Assembly (NCBI GenBank): GCA_000711775.1
Contig: ARYC01017979.1
Location: 58,042 to 122,041 of the forward strand
Direction: 5' to 3'
Source of the DNA: Oxytricha trifallax
Taxonomy: Eukaryota; Ciliophora; Spirotrichea; Sporadotrichida; Oxytrichidae
DNA length: 64,000 nt
In this document: positions 1 through 10,187 of the stretch, piece after piece
Layout of the letters: the number at the start of each line of letters is the position of its first letter
How positions within the stretch are numbered: position 1 is the first letter of the stretch
Position numbers and translations under genes: made by a program
The notes under the pieces: generated by a model
Seen by the model: the letters and a program-made list of their open reading frames with translations, nothing else
What the model was told of the DNA's origin: nothing
Databases searched by the model: none

Positions 1-849
1 CTGAAACTTTTAACTTTTTGGATAGAAAGAGCTAAAATTGATAAAAATATTCGAGCTAACAATCAATCATGCATTCATGAAAAATAGTTTGCTAAAAAAA
101 TTCAAGTGATTTTTCCTTTCAAATACCTAAAATAAGACAAAAGAAATCAATGCAAATTTGACATTTACATGCAAATAATTTACACTGGGATGCATAAGGA
201 CTTTATAAAAATAGCAGAAATAATAGATCTCTCAATATCAGAGGAATGTGTAGCAATTGAAATAAACTCTTTAGATTTCAACTTATTATAAATAATGAAA
301 AAACGAGAGTTATTGCCATCAGAAAAGAGATCTGTAATTACCAAATTATTTAGAGCAATAGTTTAACTTCACTCAATTGGATATATACATAATAATATAA
401 ACCCAAGCAATATTCTCCTTTCAAAAGATTTTAGCCAACTTTAAATAAAAGGGTTTGAATTCAGTAATACAATTGAGGAAACAAATTTAGGTGGAGAAAT
501 TACAGATTCAAGGTTTTAGCATCCTCAATTTCAAAAATTAAAATAATGCGATTACTTTAGGGACTATTACAGTTTCGGGATGATTGTATTTTTGCTTTAC
601 AATGGCTTAGAGAGTTTTGAATAATGGGCAAAAAACGAAAGATTTTGTCAACGTCTTCAAGAACTAATAAGATATAACTACAACGTACCAGAGGGAACAT
701 TAATGAGATATTGCCTACTAAGTAATAACAAGGACAAAGTATTCAATAGAAGCATATTCTGGGAAATAGTGACATAATGCACTTTTGAAAAACAATGGTT
801 TAGAAAAGAACTTTAAGAGTGGAACATGCAAAAGTATATTATGTTTTGA
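1..849 (+). CDS. Protein-kinase-like (probable pseudokinase) gene, 5' end outside window
   Basis: Frame 1 is open for 282 codons from the window edge to TGA at 847-849 if TAA/TAG are read as glutamine. About codon 129 there is a kinase catalytic-loop-like segment, YIHNNINPSNILL, where an active kinase would have HRDLKPEN: the catalytic Asp and the Lys are both Asn. The DFG position reads GFE. About 40 codons later DYYSFGMIVFLL matches the DxWSxG helix of kinase subdomain IX. The fold therefore looks kinase-like, but key catalytic residues are missing, so a pseudokinase is the best guess. It is not one of the TBE kinases, which keep HRDLKPEN. It could be a macronuclear-destined segment or a decayed gene. 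Confidence 0.6.
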
Positions 850-1129
850 TAACATTTGTATAATTTAAATAAAGATTTTAAAAATAAACTCTTTAAATAT
901 CCCTCGATATTATTTTTAAATTTATAAATATAATAGTTTTAAGTATTTTTATAAAGAATTAAAAGCTTGCACATTATAAAATACATTTAAAAATAATTAC
1001 ATTGTTTTTTTCTTATTATTAGATTATCCTTTAAACGCATTCATTTAATTATAATTAAAGAGCACGTATCTCGAAATTTGGCCGATTTTGAGATACGTGC
1101 CAAATAATTATATTTAATTTTTAGATTTG
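850..1129. other. AT-rich spacer with a short perfect hairpin
   Basis: No convincing gene. The stretch is poly-A/T-rich and contains the 11-bp inverted repeat GCACGTATCTC (1062-1072) / GAGATACGTGC (1090-1100) with a 17-nt loop. The arms are more GC-rich than their surroundings. Confidence 0.5.
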
Positions 1130-1462
1130 AGTTGAAAAGAGAAATTGTATTTAATCTTATTATTTGAAAATAGTGTAGGATATAATGCGAAATTTGTTGG
1201 AGACTCAGTAATCGTTACTTCTCGTTCTCTTCCTTTATATTCGATAATTTAGTCTGTAATTCCATTTTCCTTGATCTGCTTAGGTACTAAGTGAGGCTTG
1301 ACTATTTCCATTTTTTCTTAAATTGAATAGCCGGATATATCAACCACTTCCATTCTATCTAGAAGATCAGGATCGATCGTGCCTGAGGAGTAAGCTCTCG
1401 TTAAAAATAACACACGGGGTGAATCCAAGGTTGTTGCCAGGATTTGATCAGTGAACAGTCAC
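1130..1462 (-). pseudogene. Fragment resembling the AAA+ module of Lon protease
   Basis: On the minus strand, from about 1460 downward, the frame reads RVLFLT, then DPDLLDRMEVV, ISGYSIQEKMEIVK and PHLVPKQIKENG. This follows the Lon AAA+ pattern closely: a beta-4 strand ending in sensor 1, LLDRMEVI with the Arg finger, GYT.EEK, and H.LPKQ...G. Lon is an ATP-dependent protease of mitochondria and bacteria. The reading continues with TAA/TAG as Gln to about 1130 but loses clear similarity after IKENG. There is no Walker A/B part and no proteolytic Ser-Lys domain here, so this is a partial segment, either an MDS of a split gene or a relic. Confidence 0.55.
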
Positions 1463-1648
1463 TTTCATTATTCTCATGTTTGTGAAGAAGATTCTATAGG
1501 AGACTTGAGCCTCTAACACTGCCCTTTTTCTGCTGTATCTCTGAGATTTCTTGGCAAGACCAATCACATTGAAACTGTTTCTTTCAGCAATCTTATGAAT
1601 AGTCGTAGATTCCATTGATGGCTTTAATATTTTACTCAAGATCACCAA
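1448..1648 (-). other. Unassigned minus-strand reading frame between the two protease fragments
   Basis: A 66-codon frame ends at TGA (1448-1450) and lies between the FtsH-like and Lon-like fragments, in a different frame from the Lon-like one. Residue composition is protein-like (ERNSFNVIGLAKKSQRYSRK), but I recognise no family. It may be another segment of a split gene. Confidence 0.3.
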
Positions 1649-1867
1649 TCTTCAATAAGCTTTGATTTGTCATTCTTGTTTGATTATTAAGAAGAGGGCA
1701 TGAATTGAAATTTAGTCTCGACCGAGATGTTATATGTCTGATTTCCGATGGCCTTTTTCTTTGCATTTAAAGTGGAAGTTAAACCTCAACTTGGTAGCTT
1801 TTATAATTCAATGGCATTTTGCTTCAGTAATTTAGTTTTCTCGCTCTTTTTCAGTGCCATGCCATTC

Positions 1868-2135
1868 TCTGAAATAGTACAAATTTTCGAATAAGTCTGA
1901 GCCTGGCAAGCTTCACTGCCCGGGCATCAAGACATTCCATGACGATCCTCCTGACTCCCTCATCAAAAATCTCGTTTGTATAATCACTGTAGGGTTTTAT
2001 GGTTTATTTCTCTGAATGATACCCAACCAGCTCGGAAGCCAGTGTCTACTGTTTCTAGAGGGCGAAGTCTGAGGTACCATACGGTTGAGAGCAGCAAGCA
2101 CGCAGTGAGGGTGCCAAGCGTTGTTGAAGTCGGAG
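1868..2135 (-). pseudogene. Fragment resembling the M41 peptidase domain of an FtsH/m-AAA protease
   Basis: Reading the minus strand from about 2135 downward gives YGTSDFALQKQQTLASELVG, then KPYSDYTNEIFDEGVRRIV. In FtsH/AFG3-type proteases the peptidase domain has G.q.DL...T..A...V..yGM, later KPYSe.TA.lIDeEVRrlv, so the match covers the helices after the zinc site. The HExxH and AAA+ parts are not present. The frame ends at a TGA near 1868. Together with the Lon-like fragment just downstream it suggests pieces of mitochondrial protease genes lying in a micronuclear locus. Confidence 0.5.
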
Positions 2136-2307
2136 CTCAAATGACTAACAGTAGTCGGTTCAGAATGGAGTTGCACAGATTGAGATTCAGATTTTTAAAT
2201 TTTATACTAATAACTAATTATGAATATGATAATAATTCTATAGCTCGGTTCTAATATTTAGATTACATTTATTTCTAATTTTTGGAAATTGGTTGAATTT
2301 TTACTCA

Positions 2308-4608
2308 ATGAATAGTGGGAAGTACGAGATGAAAACTATCAAGACACTCAGACAATTCCTGGCATGGAACATACTAAATGTGGGTGGTGGATTCTCACTT
2401 CATATTATCACGATCTATATACCACCATACAATAATGAGGAGGTTAAGGAACTTGAGAATAGAATGATATTCATGATTAGGTCCATCAAACAGAAGTGCA
2501 ACAAACAGAGGATCATTTTTATGGGCGATTTCAACTTCCACTTGATAGAAATAGGTAAAAAACTCAAGTAGGAAGGATTAAGAGAGTCAATACCGGAAGG
2601 AGTGGGAACTCACTCTAAGGGTAACCAACTTGATTAAGTGTTCTCAAACGCAGAAACAGTTCATTGGGAATTGGATTAATTGAGACTAACAGACCACAAG
2701 ATGGTCCTGGTAAGATTAAAAATAAAATACCTGGACGAAGATTTAAAGATGACGGACAAAGAAAGATCAGTAAGAATTACGGAAGTTAGGAAACAGTGCT
2801 GGAAGACATTCATAGATGAGGGAAAGCAGATGTCACTAGAAGATCTTGAACTACCAATAAGGAGATGCTTTGAAGACAAATTGGAAAAGTAAACTAAAGC
2901 CAAAAACTGGTATTAAAAGCCTCCATAATGGGCTATAAAGTGCAGAGGTAGTGGTAAAAATGGGGCATATCTAGACGCTAAAGAGTAATGGAGTGATGCC
3001 ATCAGAGACATGGAACATTGTCTAGAGAGAAATGATTTGAAGGGATTCTTTTACCTGGTGAAAAGACTCACAAAAAATAAAAAGCAAGCAGAACCCATAA
3101 AAGGACTTAAGATAAATGGTGAAAGAGTCTAACAAGGAGACTAGACCAGAAAATACATATGTGAATTCTACAACGAATTATACAGAGACGATAGGGAACA
3201 AGGAACAATCACACAAGTATCAGGAGATATTAGGATGAGAGAAAAAGAAGGCGATTAGAATTTTTGGGAAATCTCAGAAGTATACGAAAGTATACAATAA
3301 TGCAATTTTAACAAGGCAATTGGGCAAGATGGATTTGATGGAAAAATATTAGCGAAATCAGGAATGATCAGAGAAACTGTGAGCCAGAAGATCGTCAACT
3401 GGATGAATTTGGGAAAGATTCCTCAGTATCTGAAGGAAGGAAGATTAATACTACTAAGCAAAAACCAAGGAGAACAATATCCCGAGATTGAGAACACAAG
3501 ACCAATAGTAGTAAATTCACACTTAAGTAAGATCATTGAGAAGGTGATTGTGAATAGAATCAATACTCTAAAAAGCCAGCTGCTTTAAACTGGCAACTAT
3601 CAGAATGGGTTTAAAGAGAATAAAAGCACCCATATCAACTTAATTAGGCTATTAGAACATATAAAAGGATCCAGAAGGAAGAGCAAAGATAGAGAAGCCT
3701 ATGTGTTTGTTGACCTCCAGAAGGCATACGACTCAGTCTGGAAAGACAAATTAATGAATATTCTACACCAAAGAGTACAGACAGACTAAGACATGCAGAT
3801 AGTTAAACTAATTGAAGAACTATATAAGAACAACAGAATCTTGCATGAAGGAGAGGTCATCAATGCCAAGAAGGGGGTAGCATAAGGTAGTAGATTATCC
3901 CCTATGCTATTTAATATCTACTTACAAGATGCACTGTACTCGCAGAAAGAATTAGTATCTTTGATAAAACAGGGGAAACTATTAGCATTTGCAGACGACA
4001 TAGTAATGAACGTAAAAAACAAATAGTAATTAAAAAGAGTTTAGCAGTGCTTAAAGGAGATAGAAAGATCACACAACTTGAAACTTAACACGAAAAAGAC
4101 CCAATTCATGAGTGATGCAAAGGAGTTTGAAGGAAATAGGGAGATTGAGGGTATAAAAAAAGCAATAGAAATCAAGTATTTAGGACTAAATATTTGTTTG
4201 GACGCTAAAAGATTTATAAGAAGAACGTGGGAGGATATTAAGAAATAAACGTATTTTTACCAGAACCTCACGAAATACAACAATCCCACTATTTGTGACA
4301 CCATAATGGTTGCACAAATTAGATCATTATTAATCTACAAGTATACTTCACTAGTGGCATCGGGGTACGTGAAAATAGAGGAGATTGACAAAATAGAAAC
4401 TTAACTAAAAAGAATAGCATTCAAAACCCCAAGGGACATAGCGAACAAAATTCTGAGAAACATTACACAACTAAAGGAGAGTGGGACAAGTGAAATCATC
4501 TAACAGCTGGTTCAGAAGAACCTAAAAATAGCGAAGCCAACAATAGAAAAATACTTTGAAAAACAACAACCAAAATCATAAATAAAAGAAAAGGAAAAGA
4601 ACTAATGA
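2308..4608 (+). CDS. LINE endonuclease/reverse transcriptase ORF (ORF2), N-terminally truncated
   Basis: Open from the ATG at 2308 to TGA at 4606-4608 (766 codons) with many in-frame TAA/TAG read as Gln; the frame is open back to 2230. Endonuclease-like motifs come first (HIITIYIPPYNN, then IIFMGDFNFHL about 2511-2543). The RT part has ENTRPIVVNSHLSKIIEKVI (about 3490), YVFVDLQKAYDSVW (about 3700-3740), GVAQGSRLSPMLFNIYL (about 3875-3925) and LLAFADDIVMN (about 3979-4011), which holds the catalytic FADD. This is the standard order for a LINE ORF2. The endonuclease N-terminus with its catalytic Glu is absent, so the copy is unlikely to be self-sufficient, but RT is uninterrupted. Roughly 40% GC, higher than neighbours. 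Confidence 0.8.
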
Positions 4609-4609
4609 A

Positions 4610-4984
4610 GAGGAAGAAGCTATTCTTGACAAAGAATGTTATGGACACGATGATGGCCATAAGCTAAGGGAGAACAGTAGTGAACTACGGCATGAGCCAC
4701 TACTGCAGTGTCCACTAAACATTTGTAAATGCAAATCACATGAGGAGCTGCTACTTAATCAACGAAGCGGGGGCCCAACAAGGTTCAATAGAATTATGAG
4801 TGACCATAGACTGGTTGATTTAGATAACAAAACCCAAGTAGAGGTAGTGGCTAATATGCTATGGCTCGATGACAGAATTAGAGGACTTGAGAGGAATGGC
4901 CATTACCAGAAGATCAAAAAGTTATTTAGAGTGAAATATGTAAAGAAGCAAAATCTGGCGAAAACAGAAGTTAAAAGTGTTTGA
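4610..4984 (+). pseudogene. Probable out-of-frame C-terminus of the LINE protein
   Basis: Directly after the ORF2 stop, frame 2 is open to TGA at 4982-4984. It contains CPLNICKCKSHEELLL, similar in layout to the Cys/His zinc knuckle near the C-terminus of many LINE ORF2 proteins. A single-base frameshift near 4600 would join it to ORF2. Inference only. Confidence 0.4.
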
Positions 4985-5102
4985 AAACCAACACTTTGAA
5001 TCTCTAAATCTAAAAGATAAATATACAACTAAACATGAATTACATTTTCGCAATTCATGTTTCACATTGTGTATTTGTGAACTTTATATTACCTTGAGTT
5101 AT

Positions 5103-5123
5103 TATCTATCTATCTATCTATAA
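5103..5123. repeat. ATCT tetranucleotide tail of the LINE
   Basis: Five tandem copies of a four-base unit close the 3' end of the LINE. Confidence 0.7.
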
Positions 5124-5384
5124 TTTAATTCATACTCTATCCCACTCTAACTCAAAATTGATCTCTCGTTTGGCGTTAAGAGTGCGATTTTAATTATTTA
5201 ATTAGTTAATATATAATTTAATACTAAAGAGAAAAACTTGATTAATTTCTAATTCTTGGTAAATATTTAAATTTTTACTCAATACCCTACCTTCTACCCC
5301 AAGTACCTCAAGTATCACCCCGTACCCCCCCCGTATCCACATAGTACCTCCCATAATATCCCTAATTTCATATGAAATTTTTAA

Positions 5385-5765
5385 TAAAGCTTCTGCATAA
5401 ACTTCTTTACCTTTGTAGAATGAATGTAGCACTTTTTTTTGGAAGTTATTCATTGATACCTTCCATAAGCTATTATATGATTGAATTTTTTCTTGACTTT
5501 GCCGAGTATATTTAGCTGAGATGACACTTAAGCTATATTAAATTGCAAGATGACTCTTTCAATCTTAGAATTAATATTTTAGTTTTTTCCATTAATAGCT
5601 GTTTATTTATGTCCTCAACATCTTCCAATAGTGTTAGACTCCCATTTCTGCACTCTCTTACTTATATAAAACATCAATTTTGAAGATATCTACTTCAAAC
5701 TCAAGGTCTTACAACGATACCTCCCTCTTAACATAAATAATCTCAGACTTTTCAGTGAATAAAAT
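5385..5765 (-). pseudogene. Decayed fragment of a TBE 57-kDa zinc-finger/kinase gene
   Basis: The minus strand reads SEIIYVKREV, then LEFEVDIFKIDV, then TYIHSTKVKKFMQKLY in shifting frames. The same order occurs in the N-terminal part of the copy C 57-kDa gene (EVIYVEREVELR, ALEFEAEVFKIEV, then YTHSAKLKKHMQKHH, the second zinc finger). Frameshifts and lost cysteines show it is non-functional. It lies about 230 bp from copy A but is closer to copy C in sequence, so it is a separate old insertion. Confidence 0.6.
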
Positions 5766-5997
5766 ATAGTAGAGCCATGATTTTCCAGAACTAAGGATAA
5801 CTGAATTTCCAATTTAAATTAGCAACCATTTAAATTCTATTTTTTTATTATTGCTAAAATATATTTGATTTGGGGAAATTTAAAAATAAATACATAACGG
5901 GAGCGTAATTAACTTTATCTTCCAATAATTATATCAGTTTGTTATTGTTATTAAGTCTAGTAAACTTTAAAATTAAATTTATTGTACCTTATACATT

Positions 5998-6074
5998 CAA
6001 AACCCCAAAACCCCTTAATGAGGTTTATAAGTGCTTTGATTTGTAGGGAATTTGTTAGGGGTTGGGGTTATTAA
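5998..6074 (+). repeat. Left telomeric terminal inverted repeat of TBE copy A
   Basis: Begins with two C4A4-type repeats and continues with element-specific sequence that recurs inverted at 9997-10073. Confidence 0.9.
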
Positions 6075-6116
6075 TAGGTTTTAATGTGAAATTTATAGTA
6101 AATGTATTTAATTTAA

Positions 6117-7565
6117 TCACTCAAAATGCACTTTAGGATCATGTGGTAGAGGTCTGAAGTTTATCTTACTTAACCACAACTCTATCTGCTCTATTGATAT
6201 GTCTGATCTTGAGTTTGGTTTTATTATTATTGACTCTGCCATTTGTTTCATTGATTGAGATACTCTTGTTCTGTCAATAAATTGCTTTATTCTTTGTTTA
6301 GCATCCTTCTCACACCTTGTAGAGTAGTAATCGTTGCGAGGCATATCGCACTCTATTATTATTGCTGCTAAAGCCCACACATCCCATTAAAAGTCACCAT
6401 CTCTCCAGTCTTCTCTTTCTGGATAGTACCCTTGAGTTCCCATTACAGTTCCAAGCCTTGATACTTCCACTCTTTAGGCTCTATTGAAATCGATTATTGC
6501 TACTCTTACTGGTGAGAAGTTTATCATTATATTTTCTGGCTTCAAATCTCTGTGAACAAACCCTAACTTGTGAAGCTCTTTTATACCTTGTATGGTCTGA
6601 GTTGCTATTTATCCAAGCTACTTATGATTTCTTTGATCTGTAATGAAATCTCTTAGGGTCATTTCATAGAGTGGGAGTCTGAAAGCAACATGATCCTTGG
6701 CAAGGAGAACAGCATCTAACTTTATTAAGTATCTACACTCTTTGAACTTTGCTTGAGTGAGTACTTGATACTCATTTGTATACTCCATCTAGTATTTATC
6801 ATCACTTAAGAGATAGTTGAAGGGATACACCTTGTATGCATACTGATGATCATTGATAACTTTCTTATCAAAGGAGTCTTCTAATATAAGGTAGCTTTAA
6901 AGTGAAGTGTCTAGGTCAATTTAGGCAAGAACAGGAATCTTTTTATATTGAATTTTAATCATGATCTTTGTGATTTCGGATGCTAGTACGTTGCGTGATT
7001 TCCTCACATATTCTGATTCACTAGCTTGTTCAAGCTCTACAAGTTTCGTAGATTCTCTTGTTTTTCTTTTGTTCAGTAGCTTCAATTCATCTTCATGCTT
7101 TTCAATCTCTAAATCTTTCTTGTGAGCTTTTAAAAGATGCTTCCTTAAATCTCTTGTATGAGCATACTGCTTATGGCACTCGAAGCACTCATACTTTCCG
7201 TCGATTTTATCGTGCTTTAAGTATATAGTTGGCTTGGCTTCTCTATGCTCTTTCATATGCCTATACCAACTAGATTTATGAGCGAAGTCTCTCTCACACT
7301 ACTCACAAAAGTATACTTCTACTTCTTCAGTTTGTATAGGCATTTCATTAATACCTTTCTCCTCCTCTCTGTCTCCCACACACTTGTTTGCCATTTATTT
7401 TCTATTATTAATTTCTATTTTAATAACAGAGACCTCAAGTGATAGCTCAAGTAGTTCCTTATGAGAGTTCATCTCACAGTTATCAAATTTTTTATTGCTG
7501 CCAAAGGTAAGTCTCATTTAGTTTTATGGAAGTGCTATTGTTTTTCTTAAAATGTTAGCGCTCAT
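6117..7565 (-). CDS. TBE 57-kDa protein: two C2H2 zinc fingers plus protein kinase domain
   Basis: One uninterrupted frame of 483 codons (482 aa, about 57 kDa) from ATG at 7563-7565 to TGA at 6117-6119, with TAA/TAG as Gln. Finger 1 is CEQCERDFAHKSSWYRHMKEH (about residues 88-108) with its tryptophan and histidines intact; finger 2 is CFECHKQYAHTRDLRKHL (about 122-145). The kinase domain fills the C-terminal half with HRDLKPENIMIN, then DFNRA in place of DFG, then WDVWALAAIII. TBE elements are known to carry such a zinc-finger/kinase ORF of unproven role. It diverges from the 22-kDa gene, with about 560 bp of repeat-rich DNA between their starts. Confidence 0.9.
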
Positions 7566-8130
7566 ATTTAAATTTGAATTTAAAATTATAAAACTGCCTC
7601 TATAACTGAGAGCTTATATGAGAGCTTTGCAAGCCTACAAGTTTCAAGGGAAGTTTTTAGGGTATTATAGAAGAAATATGAGTGCTAAGAGACGATCCAG
7701 CTCTAAATCTGGGTGATAAAGTAACCATTTTTACAATCAATAATAAGTTGATTATAGTACGTACCGATTTAGGAGGTGCACCTAATTAAGTACGTACTGC
7801 TTTAGGAGGTATTTTGTGATTTTATGATTAAAATTAGGGTGCTCCTAATGAAGTACTAGCTTTAATTAATGCCCCTAATTAAGTACTAGCATTTTAAGAG
7901 CTGCTCCTAATTAAGTACGCACAAATTTAAATTTAAAAATATGGAACTATAACAGTAGAAATTGATATCAATCTCTCAAGTTTGAAACAAGTTCTCAAAA
8001 CCTTCTCCATATCCTGCTAAGAGGTTGACCTTCTATAGGATGCCCATATTTAATAGTAACTTTTACAGAGGTATATAATTGAAATCAATAAACTTAAATT
8101 TGAATATCATTTCTTAGATCTGTAAACAAG
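7566..8130. promoter_or_regulatory. Intergenic region of TBE copy A with repeated CTCCTAATTAAGTAC-like motifs
   Basis: Lies between the divergent 57-kDa and 22-kDa starts. From about 7755 to 7920 it has at least four degenerate copies of a motif around CCTAATTAAGTAC, some preceded by AGGAGG or GCTCC. Similar arrays occupy the same place in copies B, C and D. Position suggests a shared promoter or protein-binding array; no function is shown. Confidence 0.55.
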
Positions 8131-8918
8131 ATGGAGTCAATGAATGATGCAATGAAAAGAGGGCAAGCACAAGAATTGATTCAAAGATTTAGAAGCAAGG
8201 AGGATTTGCATCGCTACCTGATGCAGCAAGGTAATGAACTAATACTAACTAATCTTGATTATGTAGTTGGTTTGTTTCTACCAACGATGGAAGGTACTAA
8301 AATTTCATTTCTAAGAGCAATACTCTGCGAAGAGAAGAAAGCATTAAAAACTTAAGATGTGAAGTTTGCAGAGATTCCAAACTATCCAGAAATCTCTGTG
8401 ACTAACTTATATGATGATGCTATGAATCACCCAGAGGTTTCGCAGTACCTGCCTACTAAGAAGCAGTTGTCAAATAAACTACCTGAAAGAAACTATTTCT
8501 CTGGCATACTTGCAACAATAAAAGGTGATTACTTGAAAGAAATTATTCAAGAATCTCATAAGAAAAGGTACAGCATCTCTTCAGAAGATAAGGACAAACA
8601 AGGGATCAAGATAAGTGAGAGCTGGCTATCAGAGCTGCAGAAGCACCCTTATATTTCAAGTAAGATTTGTAGCTTAACTCTTTAGAAAAATCTGGAACTG
8701 GCATCTTCTTGATGAAGGAATAGAGCAAGCTTCACAGAGAGCGAAAGTCGCAGACAAAGTATGAAGTTAGCAAGAGACTTTATTCAAATATTTAGCCTCC
8801 AGAGTCGATGAACATAGATGCAGGAGCTGGCAGCAAGAGAAGAAACTTAGGAGGAGGGAAGCAAGAAATAGAAGAAAAGAAAGAGAAGCCAGCTCCCTCT
8901 AAATAATTCTAAATGTGA
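8131..8918 (+). CDS. TBE '22-kDa' ORF, unknown function, with two small introns
   Basis: Starts at ATG 8131 and ends at TGA 8916-8918. It reads correctly only if two introns are removed: 36 nt (GTAATG..ATGTAG, about 8229-8264, with a TACTAAC branch-like motif) and 26 nt (GTAAGATTTG..CTTTAG, about 8660-8685). Spliced length is 726 nt, 241 aa. Conserved blocks are FLPTMEGTKISFL, EIPNYPEISVTNLYDDAM, LPTKKQLSNKLPERN and a basic C-terminus (KEKPAPSKQFQM). Both introns recur at the same positions in copies B, C, D and in the divergent nested element, strong evidence that they are real. No known domain is recognised. Its stop lies 9 bp from the convergent transposase stop. Confidence 0.88.
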
Positions 8919-8927
8919 CTTATATAT

Positions 8928-9992
8928 TCATTCACTTAACTCTAAAACTTATTTATATACATTCACTCTCCCTTCTTTCGCACACTTTTAAGCCAATAAA
9001 TTATCTACTCTCTTCGCTGAGCTTTTAATAAAGTCAACTGTATCAATAGGTAGGTCATGCATCAAGTGGTAGAGCAGCATCTTCTTGTAATGACCTTTTA
9101 ATATACCCCAGTAGAACTCAATTCCATTAAACTATGGACTGTAAGGTACGTTGAACACTGGTGTTATTCTAAGTTGTTCATAACTCTTCCTTGTTTCTTT
9201 AGTCTTATGAACAGAAAGATTATCAACAAACAGTATTATCTCTTATTCAGGGTACTTCTCTCTCAGCTGTTCTAAGAACTTTATATACTGCTCTGTCTTA
9301 ATAGAGCGAGGATGAATAACATAAGTTTCTAAACCAGTATCTTCACTAATTCCTCCAAGAATTGCCATCGTTTATACCTTGACTTTCTAGTCATATACTT
9401 CTATATTACTATGCCTCTTATACCAAGACTTCTAGATGAAAGTGTTGAATGTAAACACAGCCTCGTCAGCATGAATAAACTTAATATTATTCTATTAGGC
9501 TCTCTGCATTTAATTATAAATATAATTTAAGTTGTTGTTGTAAAATGGCAGAGTGAAATCAATCACTCTCTTGATACGATTCACACCTTTATAAGAGATA
9601 CCATTTCGTTTATAAATGTTAGCAACAGACTATGCAGAGATCTTCAACTCAGGGAACTGGCGGTGAAACATAATAGCTCGTTTGTCAAGAGAGAAGTGAG
9701 CCCAATACTTCAAAGTTTTTTCATTAATAAGACAGTCAATATGCTTCTATTGAAACTTTGACTTCCTCTAAGGCATTGAATTCAGCTATTATTGCTTTAG
9801 TTATACAGCTATAAGGCAGTGGGAGCGAACAGTTGAAGGACTTCTCTTTAAGAGCAGTGCAATTGACTTATAATTAAGTACAGGTTTGACTTATTCACTG
9901 TATATATCACATCCATATCGCAGTTTAAACACTAAATCTATATACTCTTCATCATAAATAGACCCCAAAAGCTTGCTATTTTTGTCTCGCAT
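8928..9992 (-). CDS. TBE 42-kDa transposase (DDE, IS630/Tc1/mariner type)
   Basis: Intact frame from ATG at 9990-9992 to TGA at 8928-8930: 355 codons, 354 aa, the expected 42 kDa. N-terminal helix-turn-helix-like part includes SIALLLKRSPSTVRSHCLIA. Catalytic triad: Asp in KFIHADEAVFTF, Asp in IILFVDNLSVHK, Glu in PQFNGIEFYW. Glutamines are often coded by TAA/TAG. It should cut and join TBE ends; TBE transposases are also implicated in programmed germline DNA elimination in Oxytricha. It starts just inside the right TIR and converges on the 22-kDa gene. Confidence 0.93.
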
Positions 9993-9996
9993 TTAA

Positions 9997-10073
9997 ATAA
10001 TAACCCCAGCCCCTAACAAATTCCCTACAAATCAAAGCACTTATAAACCTCATTAAGGGGTTTTGGGGTTTTG
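9997..10073 (-). repeat. Right telomeric terminal inverted repeat of TBE copy A
   Basis: Reverse complement of the left repeat, ending in GGGGTTTTGGGGTTTTG; followed by the ATT duplication. Confidence 0.9.
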
Positions 10074-10187
10074 ATTGTGCAGTTTTAATATTAAAAGCTT
10101 TTGAGAATGAAATTTAACAAAATTAATTATCCAAACGAGTGATAGAGTAATGCTATTTAAAACACTCATAGTTATAGTCGTGATAGG

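Larger units (their letters stand above)
2230..5125 (+). mobile_element. 5'-truncated LINE (non-LTR) retrotransposon
   Basis: The element holds an endonuclease/reverse transcriptase ORF, a short 3' region and an ATCT microsatellite tail at about 5103-5123, as often seen at LINE 3' ends. The 5' end is placed where coding begins. The first part of the endonuclease domain is missing, which fits the usual 5' truncation by target-primed reverse transcription. No target-site duplication was found by eye. Confidence 0.75.
5998..10073. mobile_element. TBE: TBE transposon copy A (complete, 4076 bp)
   Basis: It is bounded by near-perfect inverted repeats of about 77 bp whose outer 17 bp are CAAAACCCCAAAACCCC, ciliate telomere repeat. 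The right repeat (about 9997-10073) is the reverse complement of the left with one mismatch seen. A 3-bp target duplication ATT flanks it (5995-5997 and 10074-10076), matching the ANT target known for TBEs. Length, TIR and gene order match Oxytricha telomere-bearing elements. All three genes are open, so this copy may be active or recently inserted. Confidence 0.95.

Noticed and set aside
1976-2254. 92-codon plus-strand frame
   Set aside because: The minus strand of the same stretch carries an FtsH-like pattern, so the plus frame is a shadow.
5998-6014. C4A4 repeats as a chromosome end or internal telomere
   Set aside because: They form the tips of long inverted repeats with a target duplication, so they are transposon ends, not chromosome ends. 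The same holds at 19470, 23873 and 35207.
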